This document shows, one piece after another, positions 16,769-25,992 of a DNA stretch of 64,000 nt. How positions within the stretch are numbered: the stretch's first letter is position 1; each line of letters starts with the position of its first letter. The stretch is from positions 806,001 to 870,000 of the forward strand of contig NZ_JAAOIY010000001.1 of assembly GCF_013184495.1 (NCBI RefSeq), written 5' to 3'. Below the pieces are notes generated by a model. The model was not told the origin of the DNA. It saw only the letters and a list, made by a program, of their open reading frames with translations, and did no database searches. The stretch is from Sporosarcina jiandibaonis. Its GTDB lineage: Bacteria; Bacillota; Bacilli; Bacillales_A; Planococcaceae. The position numbers were made by a program, and so were the translations under genes.

Positions 16769-18007
16769 CTATTTCGAAAGCTCTTTAATCAAGTAATAGA
16801 GTGCAAAACGAGCTGAGCGCAGACGGTTGCTATTTCTTGTTCCTGATAACATCAGCTTGTATGTTGCAGGTTTCCCATTTGGTAAAGCGATACCAATCCA
16901 CACCGTTCCCACCGGTGTTCCGTCATGGGGAGTCGGCCCGGCCGCGCCTGTTATGCCGACCCCGACATGTGTATCAAATTTCTGTTGCACATGAAATGCG
17001 AGCGATTCAGCACACTCTTTGCTAACCACTCCGTACTCGTCAAGCAAATTCTGATCGACGCCAAGTTGGTTAACTTTCGCGTCTTCATCATAAACGATAA
17101 CTCCGCCGGAAAGCGTGCCGCTAATTCCAGGTTCATCTGCAAGTTCTGCAAGGAATAAACCTGCAGTTAAACTTTCTGCTGCTGATAATGTGTATCCTTT
17201 TTGCTTTAGAAGCTCTACAGCTTTTGAAGATAATGTATCATCGTCGATTCCATAGATGAATTCACCTACAATTGAACGAATTTCTTCTTCGATCGGATTG
17301 ATCAATTGATTGGCTTCATCAATTGTTTTCGCTTTTGCAGTAATTCGTAGCGTGACTGCTTCAGCTGTCGCTAAAGGAGCTACTGTTGGATTGGACTGTT
17401 GTTCTAATATTGGTTGAATGCGATGTTCAAGTTCCGCTTCGCCGATGCCATAAAATTTCAGGACACGCGATGTAATGACTTCTTTTTTGCCACTGATCTT
17501 AAGTAAATATGGAATTGCTTCATCAACAAACATCGGCTGCATCTCATGAGGCGGACCTGGTAGAAGTATGTATTGAATACCCTCTTTTTCGACAGCCATT
17601 CCCGGCGCCATCCCTGTGCGGTTTGGCAGCACTTCTGAACCTTCAAAGACCAAAGCTTGTTTTTTATTGTTTTCAGTCATGATGCGCTTGCTTCGTTCAA
17701 AATATTGTTCAATTTGTTTTAGCGCTTCATCATCGCTTATGAGTGTTAAGCCGGCATGTTTTGCAATTGTCTCCTTGGTCATATCGTCTTTAGTCGGTCC
17801 AAGTCCACCCGAAAAAATAAGAACATCCGCGCGTTCTTCCCCAATCGTAATCGCTTCTTCCAACCGCTTCGGATTATCTCCGACTACTGTGTGAAAATGG
17901 ACGTCTATCCCTATTTCTGCGAGGCGGGAAGATATGAAGCTTGCGTTCGTATTCGTTATTTGGCCGAGTAATAATTCAGAGCCGACAGCAATAATTTCAA
18001 CTTTCAT
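16769..18007 (-). CDS. cinA: CinA family competence/damage-inducible protein
   Basis: CinA combines an N-terminal MoaB/MogA-like (COG1058) domain, 'AVGSELLLGQITNTN' and 'FSGGLGPTKDD', with a C-terminal CinA domain, 'LSAAESLTAGLFLAELA...GGVIVYDEDAK' and 'GVGITGAAGP'. Homologues act as NMN deamidase and/or ADP-ribose pyrophosphatase, recycling nicotinamide nucleotides; the gene is often competence- or damage-induced with recA. The start is ATG at 18007, seven bases after AGGGGAGA, giving 412 residues. It lies between pgsA and recA, a conserved arrangement. Confidence 0.94.
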   Translation of the reverse strand: MKVEIIAVGSELLLGQITNTNASFISSRLAEIGIDVHFHTVVGDNPKRLEEAITIGEERADVLIFSGGLGPTKDDMTKETIAKHAGLTLISDDEALKQIEQYFERSKRIMTENNKKQALVFEGSEVLPNRTGMAPGMAVEKEGIQYILLPGPPHEMQPMFVDEAIPYLLKISGKKEVITSRVLKFYGIGEAELEHRIQPILEQQSNPTVAPLATAEAVTLRITAKAKTIDEANQLINPIEEEIRSIVGEFIYGIDDDTLSSKAVELLKQKGYTLSAAESLTAGLFLAELADEPGISGTLSGGVIVYDEDAKVNQLGVDQNLLDEYGVVSKECAESLAFHVQQKFDTHVGVGITGAAGPTPHDGTPVGTVWIGIALPNGKPATYKLMLSGTRNSNRLRSARFALYYLIKELSK

Positions 18008-18021
18008 CAGCAAATCTCCCC

Positions 18022-18600
18022 TTACATGGATTCGAGTAACACGCGTCTATTTTTATAAAAATAGTCAACGCCCGACAAAACAGTGAAGAATAATGCAATG
18101 TATAACATGATCGTTCCAAAAGGCACTCCAATTGATTCGAAATAGATGTTATTGAATAGAAGAGAAATAATCGCGACAATCTGTGTCACAGTTTTAATCT
18201 TTCCGAGTTGATTTGCCGCTACAACTTCACCGCCGCCCGCAAGGATTAAACGGAGACCTGTAACCGCAAATTCACGGCTAATGATGACAATGACAATCCA
18301 GGACGGCGCTGTGCCAAGCTCGACTAGAATAATAAATGCCGCTGAAACGAGCAATTTGTCAGCAAGCGGGTCAAGAAATTTACCCATATTTGTAATGAGG
18401 TTATATTTCCGGGCAATGTAACCGTCAAGCCAATCTGTAATTGAAGCAAAAATAAAAATCAGGCCGCCGATTACATGACTTGTTTGAATATCCGTTTTGA
18501 GCAGATTAACTGTGCCAAAATTAAAGTCGGCGAGCATGAAAAGCATAAAAACAGGAATTAGTAAAATACGTGATACTGTGATTTTATTTGGTAAATTCAA
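18022..18600 (-). CDS. pgsA: CDP-diacylglycerol-glycerol-3-phosphate 3-phosphatidyltransferase
   Basis: PgsA makes phosphatidylglycerol-phosphate, the committed step to phosphatidylglycerol and cardiolipin. The CDP-alcohol phosphotransferase signature D-x2-DG-x2-AR-x8-G-x3-D-x3-D is intact in 'DWLDGYIARK' and 'GKFLDPLADK'. There are several transmembrane helices. The best start is TTG at 18600, six bases after AAAGGTG, giving 'NLPNKITVSR' and 192 residues; an in-frame TTG 21 bases upstream has no ribosome site. It is upstream of cinA. CdsA, which makes its CDP-diacylglycerol substrate, is encoded at 58 kb. Confidence 0.94.
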   Translation of the reverse strand: MNLPNKITVSRILLIPVFMLFMLADFNFGTVNLLKTDIQTSHVIGGLIFIFASITDWLDGYIARKYNLITNMGKFLDPLADKLLVSAAFIILVELGTAPSWIVIVIISREFAVTGLRLILAGGGEVVAANQLGKIKTVTQIVAIISLLFNNIYFESIGVPFGTIMLYIALFFTVLSGVDYFYKNRRVLLESM

Positions 18601-18623
18601 ATGGAACACCTTTCCTTTCAAAG

Positions 18624-18651
18624 AAAATAGTCATCTGGCTAGATGACTATT
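18624..18651 (-). terminator. Hairpin between rodZ-like gene and pgsA
   Basis: AATAGTCATCT pairs perfectly with AGATGACTATT over a 4-base loop, followed by TTTTC on the minus strand. It overlaps the end of the rodZ-like gene and looks like a leaky terminator or attenuator before pgsA. Confidence 0.65.
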
Positions 18652-19531
18652 ATTCTTTCTTATATTCTATAATAATATTTTGTGGTGTACGGTCATTCGC
18701 GTATTCAAGCAACTCGCCGTTTACAAGAATTTCCGTCGAGGCAGGACGACCAACGCGAATTCTCACCCAGTCAGTATCTGAAACATCTATTTCCACTGAG
18801 TCACCCGCAGCTAAAGTGTGAGCGCCCCGTGGTTGTGGCATGCGTTCTGTTCTTGAACGGTCCAATACGCCAATCCATGAATCACCGCTCGTTTTAATTT
18901 CAAGTTTGAATTCTTCCGCCTTGGAAAGCCTGTAGAATGAATCTACTCCAGCGTCACTTTCATGTGTTAATTCTTGTTCGACAGCAGAGTCCTCAGGTTC
19001 TTCGCTCTCTTCAGGTTCTTCTTCAACATCCTTGCCATCACCTGTAGAATCTGCATCATTTTTATTTTCATCTTCTGGTTTATCTTTATCAATGATTAAT
19101 GAGTCTTCTGTTCCAACATCTGGAGTTTTATTGGCAATGTTATTCTTATTTAAAAAGTATACGACAGCAATGATTACAATAATGAATAATGCCACAATAA
19201 CTTTTGGCAATACTTCATTGAGTCGAGAGCTCCTTAAATTGCTTCGACGCGATAAAGTTTGAGGAGCATGTTGCTGTTCCTCTTCTTTTAACTCCAGTTT
19301 TCCTGAGCTGTCACGATACAAAAGAAGCATCTCATCCGCATCTAGCCCGACTGCTTCCGCATATTGCTTAATAAAAGCTCGGACATAGAATGACCCTGGC
19401 ATCGATCCAAATTCTTCATTCTCGATGCCCGATAAATACCGTTTCTGTATCTTTGTTATTGATTGTAAATCATCTAATGAGTAGCCTTTCGCAATTCTCG
19501 CCTCTCTGAGACGGTCACCTAGTCCGGTCAC
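18650..19531 (-). CDS. RodZ-like membrane protein with N-terminal HTH (YmfM)
   Basis: The domain order is that of RodZ, the cell-shape protein that links MreB filaments to the membrane. A cytoplasmic Cro/CI-type helix-turn-helix covers about residues 4-70 ('GLGDRLREARIAKGYSLDDL', 'KRYLSGIENEEF'). A single transmembrane helix 'VIVALFIIVIIAVVYFL' lies near residues 110-130, then a very acidic Asp/Glu/Ser linker and a beta-rich extracytoplasmic domain (DUF4115). B. subtilis YmfM is at the same place. The best start is GTG at 19531, six bases after AGGTG; an in-frame GTG at 19540 is the alternative. Confidence 0.85.
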   Translation of the reverse strand: MTGLGDRLREARIAKGYSLDDLQSITKIQKRYLSGIENEEFGSMPGSFYVRAFIKQYAEAVGLDADEMLLLYRDSSGKLELKEEEQQHAPQTLSRRSNLRSSRLNEVLPKVIVALFIIVIIAVVYFLNKNNIANKTPDVGTEDSLIIDKDKPEDENKNDADSTGDGKDVEEEPEESEEPEDSAVEQELTHESDAGVDSFYRLSKAEEFKLEIKTSGDSWIGVLDRSRTERMPQPRGAHTLAAGDSVEIDVSDTDWVRIRVGRPASTEILVNGELLEYANDRTPQNIIIEYKKE

Positions 19532-19552
19532 CACAAACACCTACCTATCTTA

Positions 19553-20374
19553 TCAAAGGTTAAAGACGTCAAAACCACCCATTGCCCCCCTATTGGACAT
19601 CATATGGTTTTTCTCCATCATTTCGTATGTAATTTCTTGATCATGTTCAGTTCGCAATTCAATAATATAGTCAAAATCTTCAATTTTGTACTCAGAATGC
19701 TGTACAAAGATATCTGGATGTTCGACTACTTTTATTGATGGTATGCGCATCATTTCTCGAACAAGCTGCAAATGTCGTTCGTCCGATGCTTTGCGCGAGA
19801 CAATTCCATCTAAAATAAAAATATTATCTTTCGAAAATTCATCTCCTGCAAGCGTGTTCCGAACTGTTTGCTTGATCATTGTGGAAGAAAGAAAGATCCA
19901 TTTCTTATTGGCACAAACACTCGCCGCAACAACCGATTCTGTTTTACCGACACGCGGCATGCCCCGAATTCCGATTAATTTATGGCCTTCTTCCTTAAAT
20001 AGCTCAGCCATAAAGTCAACAAGAATTCCAAGCTCGCTTCGCAGAAACCTGAAAGTTTTCCGATCTTCAGAATCTCGTAGTATATAACGGCCATGTCGAA
20101 CCGCAAGAATATCACTCAGTTTTGGTTCGCGAATTTTCTTGATTTTAATAGTATCCATGGTTGAAGCGATTTGTTCAAAGCGTTGAATTTGAGCGTCATC
20201 TTCAGTTGTCAATAAAAGCCCTCTGTGCATGCCGCCATCTTCTCTTTCATGTCCGCCATCCACACTGTTGATTGTTACGATATTGACTCTCAACATGCCT
20301 AGTAATGAAGAAATATCCCCGAGCAGTCCTGGGCGGTTCACTTGAATTTCATATTCGAGATACCATTTTCCCAT
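19553..20374 (-). CDS. ymfK: DUF3388 domain protein (YmfK family)
   Basis: This 273-residue protein of the YmfK/DUF3388 family has no established function. The first 85 residues look like an ACT regulatory domain ('YLEYEIQVNRPGLLGDISSLLG' and 'VNIVTINSVD'). The rest contains 'IGIRGMPRVGKTESVVA', which resembles a P-loop (GxxxxGKT/S), so nucleotide binding is possible. The start is ATG at 20374, six bases after AAGGGGTG. It is followed by the rodZ-like gene as in B. subtilis. The small ymfJ gene that lies between ymfI and ymfK in B. subtilis is missing; that gap is 153 bp without an open frame. Confidence 0.85.
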   Translation of the reverse strand: MGKWYLEYEIQVNRPGLLGDISSLLGMLRVNIVTINSVDGGHEREDGGMHRGLLLTTEDDAQIQRFEQIASTMDTIKIKKIREPKLSDILAVRHGRYILRDSEDRKTFRFLRSELGILVDFMAELFKEEGHKLIGIRGMPRVGKTESVVAASVCANKKWIFLSSTMIKQTVRNTLAGDEFSKDNIFILDGIVSRKASDERHLQLVREMMRIPSIKVVEHPDIFVQHSEYKIEDFDYIIELRTEHDQEITYEMMEKNHMMSNRGAMGGFDVFNL

Positions 20375-20527
20375 TCGACACACCCCTTCCGGTTATAAGG
20401 ACGCCTGAAAACGTACATAGTTCTATGATACCGGATTATAGACAGTAAGAAAAGGAAAAAAGTAAAAGGATGTAGATATTACACGAAACGAGTTGAATTT
20501 CGCGAATAAATGCATCCCATTATTTAG

Positions 20528-21265
20528 TTAAATGTACCAGCCGCCATTTACTTTTATTATTTCGCCTGTCATATAATCTGCTTTTCCGCTCAGAAGAAAT
20601 TCTACAGTATCTGCAACATTTTTTGGTGTCCCGACTTTCATAAGCGGAATTTCATCGACAATCATTTGCCGCTCATCTTCAGGTATCGAATCATTCATGC
20701 GCGTTTCAATCCAACCTGGCGCAACCGCGTTGACACGGAAACCAGAATAAGCTGCTTCTTTTGCATACGCTTTGACGAACGCGTGCTGGGCGCCTTTTAC
20801 CGCTGAATACATCACTTCTCCAGCCGCCCCAGTGTTTCCCCAAATTGAACCGATGAAAACAACATAAGAGGGGTTGCAAAGACGGAGCTTCGATGATACT
20901 AAGCCGATGAAATGAGCCGGATTTTGCACATGAACTTTCCAAAGTGCATCCATATCCGCTGTTGTTGTTTCAGAAAGCAGTTTGTACATTGGCTGACCAT
21001 TCGCCACCACAACGGCATGTACTTCTGAAAGTTGTTCCGCCAATACCTTTGCAGCATCATTTCTGGAAAAATCAGATTGAACGGCTTTAAAGGATTGCTT
21101 AGGGAACTGCTTGCTTAATGTCATTCGAAGATTTTCGGTTTCCAATTCGCTTTCATTAAAATGAAGGTAAAGCGACCATCCAAGAGCTGCGAGATTACCG
21201 CAAATTGCTCGTCCAATCTCGCCGGATGCACCGAGGATTACCGCATAGCGTTGTTTTTTATGCAT
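20528..21265 (-). CDS. ymfI: SDR-family reductase YmfI (EF-P 5-aminopentanone reductase)
   Basis: This is a short-chain dehydrogenase/reductase with the cofactor motif 'GASGEIG' and catalytic 'YSAVKGA' (Tyr-x3-Lys), plus an upstream serine in 'FIGSIWG'. In B. subtilis, YmfI reduces 5-aminopentanone on elongation factor P to 5-aminopentanol, the last step of that modification. Its placement directly behind ymfF-ymfH makes the assignment strong, though sequence alone would allow a 3-oxoacyl-ACP reductase. The start ATG at 21265 overlaps the ymfH stop by eight bases with only a weak ribosome site, suggesting translational coupling. The protein is 245 residues. Confidence 0.87.
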   Translation of the reverse strand: MHKKQRYAVILGASGEIGRAICGNLAALGWSLYLHFNESELETENLRMTLSKQFPKQSFKAVQSDFSRNDAAKVLAEQLSEVHAVVVANGQPMYKLLSETTTADMDALWKVHVQNPAHFIGLVSSKLRLCNPSYVVFIGSIWGNTGAAGEVMYSAVKGAQHAFVKAYAKEAAYSGFRVNAVAPGWIETRMNDSIPEDERQMIVDEIPLMKVGTPKNVADTVEFLLSGKADYMTGEIIKVNGGWYI

Positions 21266-22559
21266 TTTCTTTTTCTGCTGGAAGGACTTTATAAACCGTA
21301 AAACCACTTTCATCATTGAATGTCGAGAAAGCATTTTTCAAATCTTCAAGCGTCAATTTTTCAAGCACCGGAACGACATCAAACAACTTCATATCATTAA
21401 ATAAATATCGAGTGAATTGGTTTGCAATAAATTCAATTGAATTTAAAGAACGCATAAATTGACCAATTTTGCGTTTTCTCTGACGATCAAGATCTTCATC
21501 TGTAATCGGCCAATTCGTTGTTGCTTCTCGCAGCGTTGCTCGAATGGCTTTTTCTAGGTCCTCGGGATTTTCGGAATCAGATGAAATCATCGAAAAGCCA
21601 AATCCGTTTTCCATCATAAAGCTGTAAGAATAGGATTCGTCGATTAAATCATCCTTATAAGCATTCGCATAAAAATCGGATGATCTTCCGAATAAAACAT
21701 CCATCACCAGTTCTGAAGCAAGTTCACGAATTAACATCTCCTCACCTGAAACATCCGTCTTTGTGCACTTCATGCCAAAACTTAGTTTCGGTTTTGTTAC
21801 ATCCATAGAGAGTGTTCGTTCTGGTTGGACAACGGAATCGGGCTCTTCCGGAAAGCTTCGTTTGATTTCTTCGGCTGGGGAAAATGATTTCTTATTTTGG
21901 TTTTCCTTTATGAATTTCATCATTTCTTCTGGATCCACAGCACCTACAACAAAAAACACCATGTTAGATGGGTGGTAAAATGTTTCGTAACATTCATATA
22001 AATGTTCGGCAGTGATTTCGTCAATTGTTTCAATAGTTCCTGCAATATCAATTTTAACTGGATGTTCATGGTACATATTTTCAATCATGCCAAAGTATAA
22101 ACGCCAGTCGGGTTGATCGTCATACATTGTAATTTCTTGCCCGATAATCCCTTTTTCCTTCTCAACCGTCTCTTTCGTGAAATAAGGGTCTTGCACGAAA
22201 TCCAGGAGCACTTCTGTATTCTCATATAATTTATCTGTTGCAGAAAAAAGATAAGAAGTTCTCGTAAATGAGGTAAATGCATTCGCCGATCCGCCAAGAA
22301 CGCTAAATTCTTGAAACACGTCGCCATCTTCTTTTTCAAATAGTTTATGTTCAAGAAAATGAGCAATCCCATCAGGAACAGTCACTTCTTCATTTTTACC
22401 AAGCGGGATAAATGTCCGGTCAATAGAACCGTATTTTGTTGTAAAAGTTACGTATGTCTTTGAAAATCCCCTTTTCGGCAAAATATAAACATCAAGACCA
22501 TTTTCCAACTTCTCATTATATAAGGTTTCCTGCAAATTATCGAAATGCACTTTATTCAT
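21258..22559 (-). CDS. ymfH: M16-family metallopeptidase-like protein YmfH
   Basis: This 433-residue inverzincin-fold protein has the inverted zinc motif HxxEH intact as 'HFLEH', near residue 70, so it may be catalytically competent. It pairs with YmfF, which has lost the motif, in the same way that active/inactive M16 subunits form heterodimers. Family members next to ymfI are annotated as EF-P 5-aminopentanol modification-associated; the peptide substrate is unknown. The start is ATG at 22559, five bases after GGAGGGTGA, overlapping the ymfF stop. A third M16 protein is encoded at 37.6-38.9 kb. Confidence 0.88.
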   Translation of the reverse strand: MNKVHFDNLQETLYNEKLENGLDVYILPKRGFSKTYVTFTTKYGSIDRTFIPLGKNEEVTVPDGIAHFLEHKLFEKEDGDVFQEFSVLGGSANAFTSFTRTSYLFSATDKLYENTEVLLDFVQDPYFTKETVEKEKGIIGQEITMYDDQPDWRLYFGMIENMYHEHPVKIDIAGTIETIDEITAEHLYECYETFYHPSNMVFFVVGAVDPEEMMKFIKENQNKKSFSPAEEIKRSFPEEPDSVVQPERTLSMDVTKPKLSFGMKCTKTDVSGEEMLIRELASELVMDVLFGRSSDFYANAYKDDLIDESYSYSFMMENGFGFSMISSDSENPEDLEKAIRATLREATTNWPITDEDLDRQRKRKIGQFMRSLNSIEFIANQFTRYLFNDMKLFDVVPVLEKLTLEDLKNAFSTFNDESGFTVYKVLPAEKENA

Positions 22560-23835
22560 TTGAATCACCCTCCTTACCCGACAACAAATAAACGACTTCC
22601 AATTGAAGGTCCATTGCCATCTTCTTCACATCTTCTTTTGTAACGGCATCCCATTTTGAAATGAGATAATCTGCAGTGAAATCTTCATCAAGTTCCTTAA
22701 ATTGATCGTAGACTTCAATTTGCCCTCTTGCTGAATCGAATGTACTTGTAATACTGTTGGTAAGTAATGCTTTTGTTTGATCTAATTCGAGATCCGTTAC
22801 CTCTCCATTTTGCAGTGCTAAAACTTGCTCCTTAATAAGCGATACAGCCTTATCTTCTAGTTCGGCGTCGATCCCTGCCATGACAGAAACAAGTCCATAA
22901 TGGGATGCATAAGAACTAGACGCGTAATAGGCCATACTTTCTTTTTCACGAACATTCATAAATAATTTACTGTGAGCAAAACCGCCAAACACGCCATTCA
23001 TCATTTGCATTTTCGTGTAATCAGGGTGATGAATCGTAATAGGCGTGCTAAAGCCCAGATGGAGTTTACCTTGTTTCATGTCTTGCTTTTCCCTGACATG
23101 TTCAGGTTCGGTCCGATTAACCTTTTCAGTCGTTTTAAACGTTTCTATTTTACGAGCTGGACGAGCGCCAAACGATAGAACCGCTTTTAACTTTTCGGCA
23201 ATTTCCGTCTCGTCGATATCGCCTGCAACATAAATATCAACCGTGTCTTCCTCAATCATTGATTTGTAAGCTGCTAGTAAAGTCTCAGGCGTTATTGCTG
23301 CTACTGCTTCCTCTGTTCCATCTGAGCTAGTTGAAATCGGGCTATTCGGTCGCAGGATTTCAAGCAATCGCTGTTGTGCATAACTAGTCTTATTATCATA
23401 TTGCGAGCGTATTCTTTCCCGGACAGATTTTTTCTCCCGCTCGACAATTTCCGGTTTGAAGTTATCGCCTTCAAGATTCGGATTGAAAATAACTGTTCCA
23501 AGTAATTCAATCGCTTCATCAAGGACGCCGCCATCTGATAGGTACTCATCATTCACGCATTCAACGTTCAATGACAGAATATGCGTATCGCCACGTTTTG
23601 CGACACTCGTGTACATAATGGTTCCATATAACTCGTCCAATTTATTGCGAAGTTCGGTTTGCGTTCGGAACATGCCATTAGAATCTTCTAGAACTTTTGC
23701 AAGCACGGCGCGTGTTGCTGCAGTCTTTACATCCAAATTATTCTTCCACTTCACGGAAAAGTTTACCGTTTTGAATTGATTCGACTTGCGGGTATATAAT
23801 GTCACACCTTGTTCTAATCGATTTTTAGTAAACAT
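22552..23835 (-). CDS. ymfF: M16-family protein YmfF, motif-less partner
   Basis: This 427-residue member of the M16 peptidase superfamily lacks the HxxEH zinc site; the equivalent region reads 'TRAVLAKVLEDSNG...RNKLDELYG'. It probably forms the non-catalytic half of a complex with YmfH, encoded immediately downstream with overlapping stop and start. The C-terminal half carries 'MNVREKESMAYYASSSY', the Arg/Tyr region typical of inactive subunits. It is first in the ymfF-ymfH-ymfI unit. The start ATG follows GAGGTGTTAGG, and a plausible promoter lies 44 bases upstream. Confidence 0.87.
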   Translation of the reverse strand: MFTKNRLEQGVTLYTRKSNQFKTVNFSVKWKNNLDVKTAATRAVLAKVLEDSNGMFRTQTELRNKLDELYGTIMYTSVAKRGDTHILSLNVECVNDEYLSDGGVLDEAIELLGTVIFNPNLEGDNFKPEIVEREKKSVRERIRSQYDNKTSYAQQRLLEILRPNSPISTSSDGTEEAVAAITPETLLAAYKSMIEEDTVDIYVAGDIDETEIAEKLKAVLSFGARPARKIETFKTTEKVNRTEPEHVREKQDMKQGKLHLGFSTPITIHHPDYTKMQMMNGVFGGFAHSKLFMNVREKESMAYYASSSYASHYGLVSVMAGIDAELEDKAVSLIKEQVLALQNGEVTDLELDQTKALLTNSITSTFDSARGQIEVYDQFKELDEDFTADYLISKWDAVTKEDVKKMAMDLQLEVVYLLSGKEGDSNE

Positions 23836-23878
23836 CCTAACACCTCTGTTTTTTGTTAATATGAGTCATACTCACATC

Positions 23879-23908
23879 ACTATACATTCCAAAGCACACT
23901 TCATGCAA
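23879..23908 (-). promoter_or_regulatory. Probable promoter of ymfF-ymfH-ymfI
   Basis: Minus strand TTGCAT, 18 bases, then TATAGT, just behind the terminator of the nucleoside transporter operon. Confidence 0.5.
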
Positions 23909-23929
23909 ATACTAGGATGTATAATGTTC

Positions 23930-23979
23930 AAAAAAATTGAAAAGCTACCTAAAGTCTTTTACGACTTTCAAGGTAGCTT
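23930..23979 (-). terminator. Terminator of the nucleoside ABC transporter operon
   Basis: A long stem AAGCTACCT...AAAGTC pairs with GACTTTAGGTAGCTT (one small internal loop), followed by TTTCAATTTTTT on the minus strand, just after the second permease gene. Confidence 0.8.
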
Positions 23980-23987
23980 CAGATTTC

Positions 23988-24947
23988 TTATCGTTGCCCT
24001 TTAATATACGGTTGCCCGCTTGCTTTTGGAGCAGTTGCTCTACCTATAAAACCGGCAAGCGCTAAAATTGTGAGAACATACGGCAAGATATGCAGGTAAA
24101 CCGTTGGAACATTTTTCAAAAACTCTATTGAAGGCGCACTTATCGCGAGTGCTTGTGCAAACCCGAAAAATAATGCTGCGCCCATTGCCCCGATTGGATG
24201 CCATTTACCAAAAATCATCGCGGCTAATGCCATGAAGCCTTGCCCGTTAATCGTTGCATGTCCAAAGTCATTCGTCATCGTTTGCGAATAAATCGCTCCG
24301 CCGATACCAGCAAGCCCTCCGGAAATAATGACTGCAATATAACGAATTTTAGTCACGTTAATCCCCATCGTATCTGCAGCCAATGGATGCTCCCCAACAG
24401 AACGCAAGCGGAGCCCGAAAGGCATTTTATATATAACAAACCAAGCTAACAATGCTACCAGAACAGCTAATATAGAAGAACCATAGATTCCCTTGAAAAA
24501 CATAGGGCCGATAAATGGAATATCTTCTAAAAACGGAACATTGAAACGCGGAATACTGCGTTGAATAAAGTCAGTCTGCCCTTTTCCGAAAATTAATTTC
24601 ACTGTGAATAAAGCGACTGCGATTCCTAACATATTAATCGCAACACCCGATACAACCTGATCCGCTCGGAAAGTAATCGAAGCGACCGCATGCATGATTG
24701 AAAAGATCGCCGATACAATCATCGCGGCAAGTAAGGCTAGCCACGGGGTCCAAGCGCCAAAGGTACCTGCAAACGTCAAGTTAAACAAAATCCCGATAAA
24801 AGCCCCCATAACCATCAGTCCTTCAAGACCAATGTTGACAACACCTGAACGTTCTGAGAAAACGCCGCCAATCGCAGTAAAAATTAGAGGCGCCGCGTAT
24901 GAAATCGTGATTGGTACGATAAAATAAAGAATATCAAGAAAACCCAT
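23988..24947 (-). CDS. nupQ: BMP-type ABC transporter permease (NupQ-like)
   Basis: This 319-residue hydrophobic permease has about nine transmembrane segments and the family motifs 'FSERSGVVNIGLEGLM' near the N-terminus and 'SVGEHPLAADTMGINV' after the middle. It is the second of two paired permeases of a BMP-family nucleoside transporter (B. subtilis NupNOPQ, guanosine uptake, is the closest characterised kind). Its gene begins two bases from the end of the other permease gene, so translation is coupled. It is the last gene of the operon. The nucleoside specificity is inferred from family and operon composition. Confidence 0.84.
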   Translation of the reverse strand: MGFLDILYFIVPITISYAAPLIFTAIGGVFSERSGVVNIGLEGLMVMGAFIGILFNLTFAGTFGAWTPWLALLAAMIVSAIFSIMHAVASITFRADQVVSGVAINMLGIAVALFTVKLIFGKGQTDFIQRSIPRFNVPFLEDIPFIGPMFFKGIYGSSILAVLVALLAWFVIYKMPFGLRLRSVGEHPLAADTMGINVTKIRYIAVIISGGLAGIGGAIYSQTMTNDFGHATINGQGFMALAAMIFGKWHPIGAMGAALFFGFAQALAISAPSIEFLKNVPTVYLHILPYVLTILALAGFIGRATAPKASGQPYIKGQR

Positions 24948-24948
24948 T

Positions 24949-25992
24949 TCACTTTGCCCCCTTTTTCTTATTCACGCGATTAAGGATCACTCGGATGATA
25001 TATCCTGAAGCAACGAAGAAAATAATAAGCGCAATAATTATGGAAACAATCTCTGTTGGAACTCCAGCCTCATTTGGCATATTCCCTGCACCGTATTTCA
25101 ATGAGCCGAATAATGATGCTCCGAAAATGACTCCTAGCGGTGTATTTGCTCCTAGTAATGCAACCGCGATACCATCAAATCCGATCCCGGTAAAGCCGCC
25201 CAGATTAGCCAAATATCCAAATGTGCCAAGCGCTTCCATGGAACCAGCAAGACCAGCAAAAGCTCCTGAAATCACCATTGAAAGAACAATGTTTCGATTT
25301 ACGTTCATGCCCGCATATTGCGAGGCATGTTCGTTGAAACCGACTGATTTCAACTCGTAGCCTGTTTTAGTTTTATCCAATAGAAACCACATGACGCCAA
25401 CCATTGCGAGTGCTACTAATATGCCGTAGTGAAGTGTTGAATAGTCCGTTATGTTGGATAAAAATTCTGATCGAAGTGATGCAGTTTCATGAATTTTTTC
25501 AGTCTTATAACTTCCCGAAACCGTTTTAATCAATGCATTGACTACATGAAGTGCAATATAGTTCATCATAATTGTTACGATAACCTCATGAACTCGCAAA
25601 GCAGCTTTCAAAATACCAGGAACTAATCCCCATAATGCTCCAGCTAGCGCGGCTGCAATTAAAGCAAACGGCAAATGAATAATTTTCGGCAAATCAAACG
25701 CTGATCCAACATAAGCGGCCGCAAACCAACCAACGATAAGTTGTCCCTCTACTCCTATATTAAATAAGCCTGCCCGGAATGCGAATGCAACCGCGAGTCC
25801 TGCTAAAATATAAGGACTTATTTGTCTAATCGTTTCACCGATTGCATATGCATCTCCAAAAATACCATTCCACAAGGCGATATACGCAGTAACTGGATCA
25901 TATCCACTGAATATCATCACAATCGCTCCGACAATCAGACCCAATATTATGGATATGACAGGTACTAATAGATTGATAACTCTATTCGACAT
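24949..25992 (-). CDS. nupP: BMP-type ABC transporter permease (NupP-like)
   Basis: This 347-residue membrane protein shows the BPD_transp_2 fold used by BMP-type nucleoside and branched-chain transporters, with about nine helices. Motifs include 'FRAGLFNIGVEGQLIVG' and 'SVGFNEHASQYAGMNV', parallel to those in NupQ. The start is ATG at 25992, six bases after AAGGTGAGG, so the gene overlaps the end of the ATPase gene by 11 bases. Operon position between the ATPase and the second permease is standard for the family. Confidence 0.84.
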   Translation of the reverse strand: MSNRVINLLVPVISIILGLIVGAIVMIFSGYDPVTAYIALWNGIFGDAYAIGETIRQISPYILAGLAVAFAFRAGLFNIGVEGQLIVGWFAAAYVGSAFDLPKIIHLPFALIAAALAGALWGLVPGILKAALRVHEVIVTIMMNYIALHVVNALIKTVSGSYKTEKIHETASLRSEFLSNITDYSTLHYGILVALAMVGVMWFLLDKTKTGYELKSVGFNEHASQYAGMNVNRNIVLSMVISGAFAGLAGSMEALGTFGYLANLGGFTGIGFDGIAVALLGANTPLGVIFGASLFGSLKYGAGNMPNEAGVPTEIVSIIIALIIFFVASGYIIRVILNRVNKKKGAK

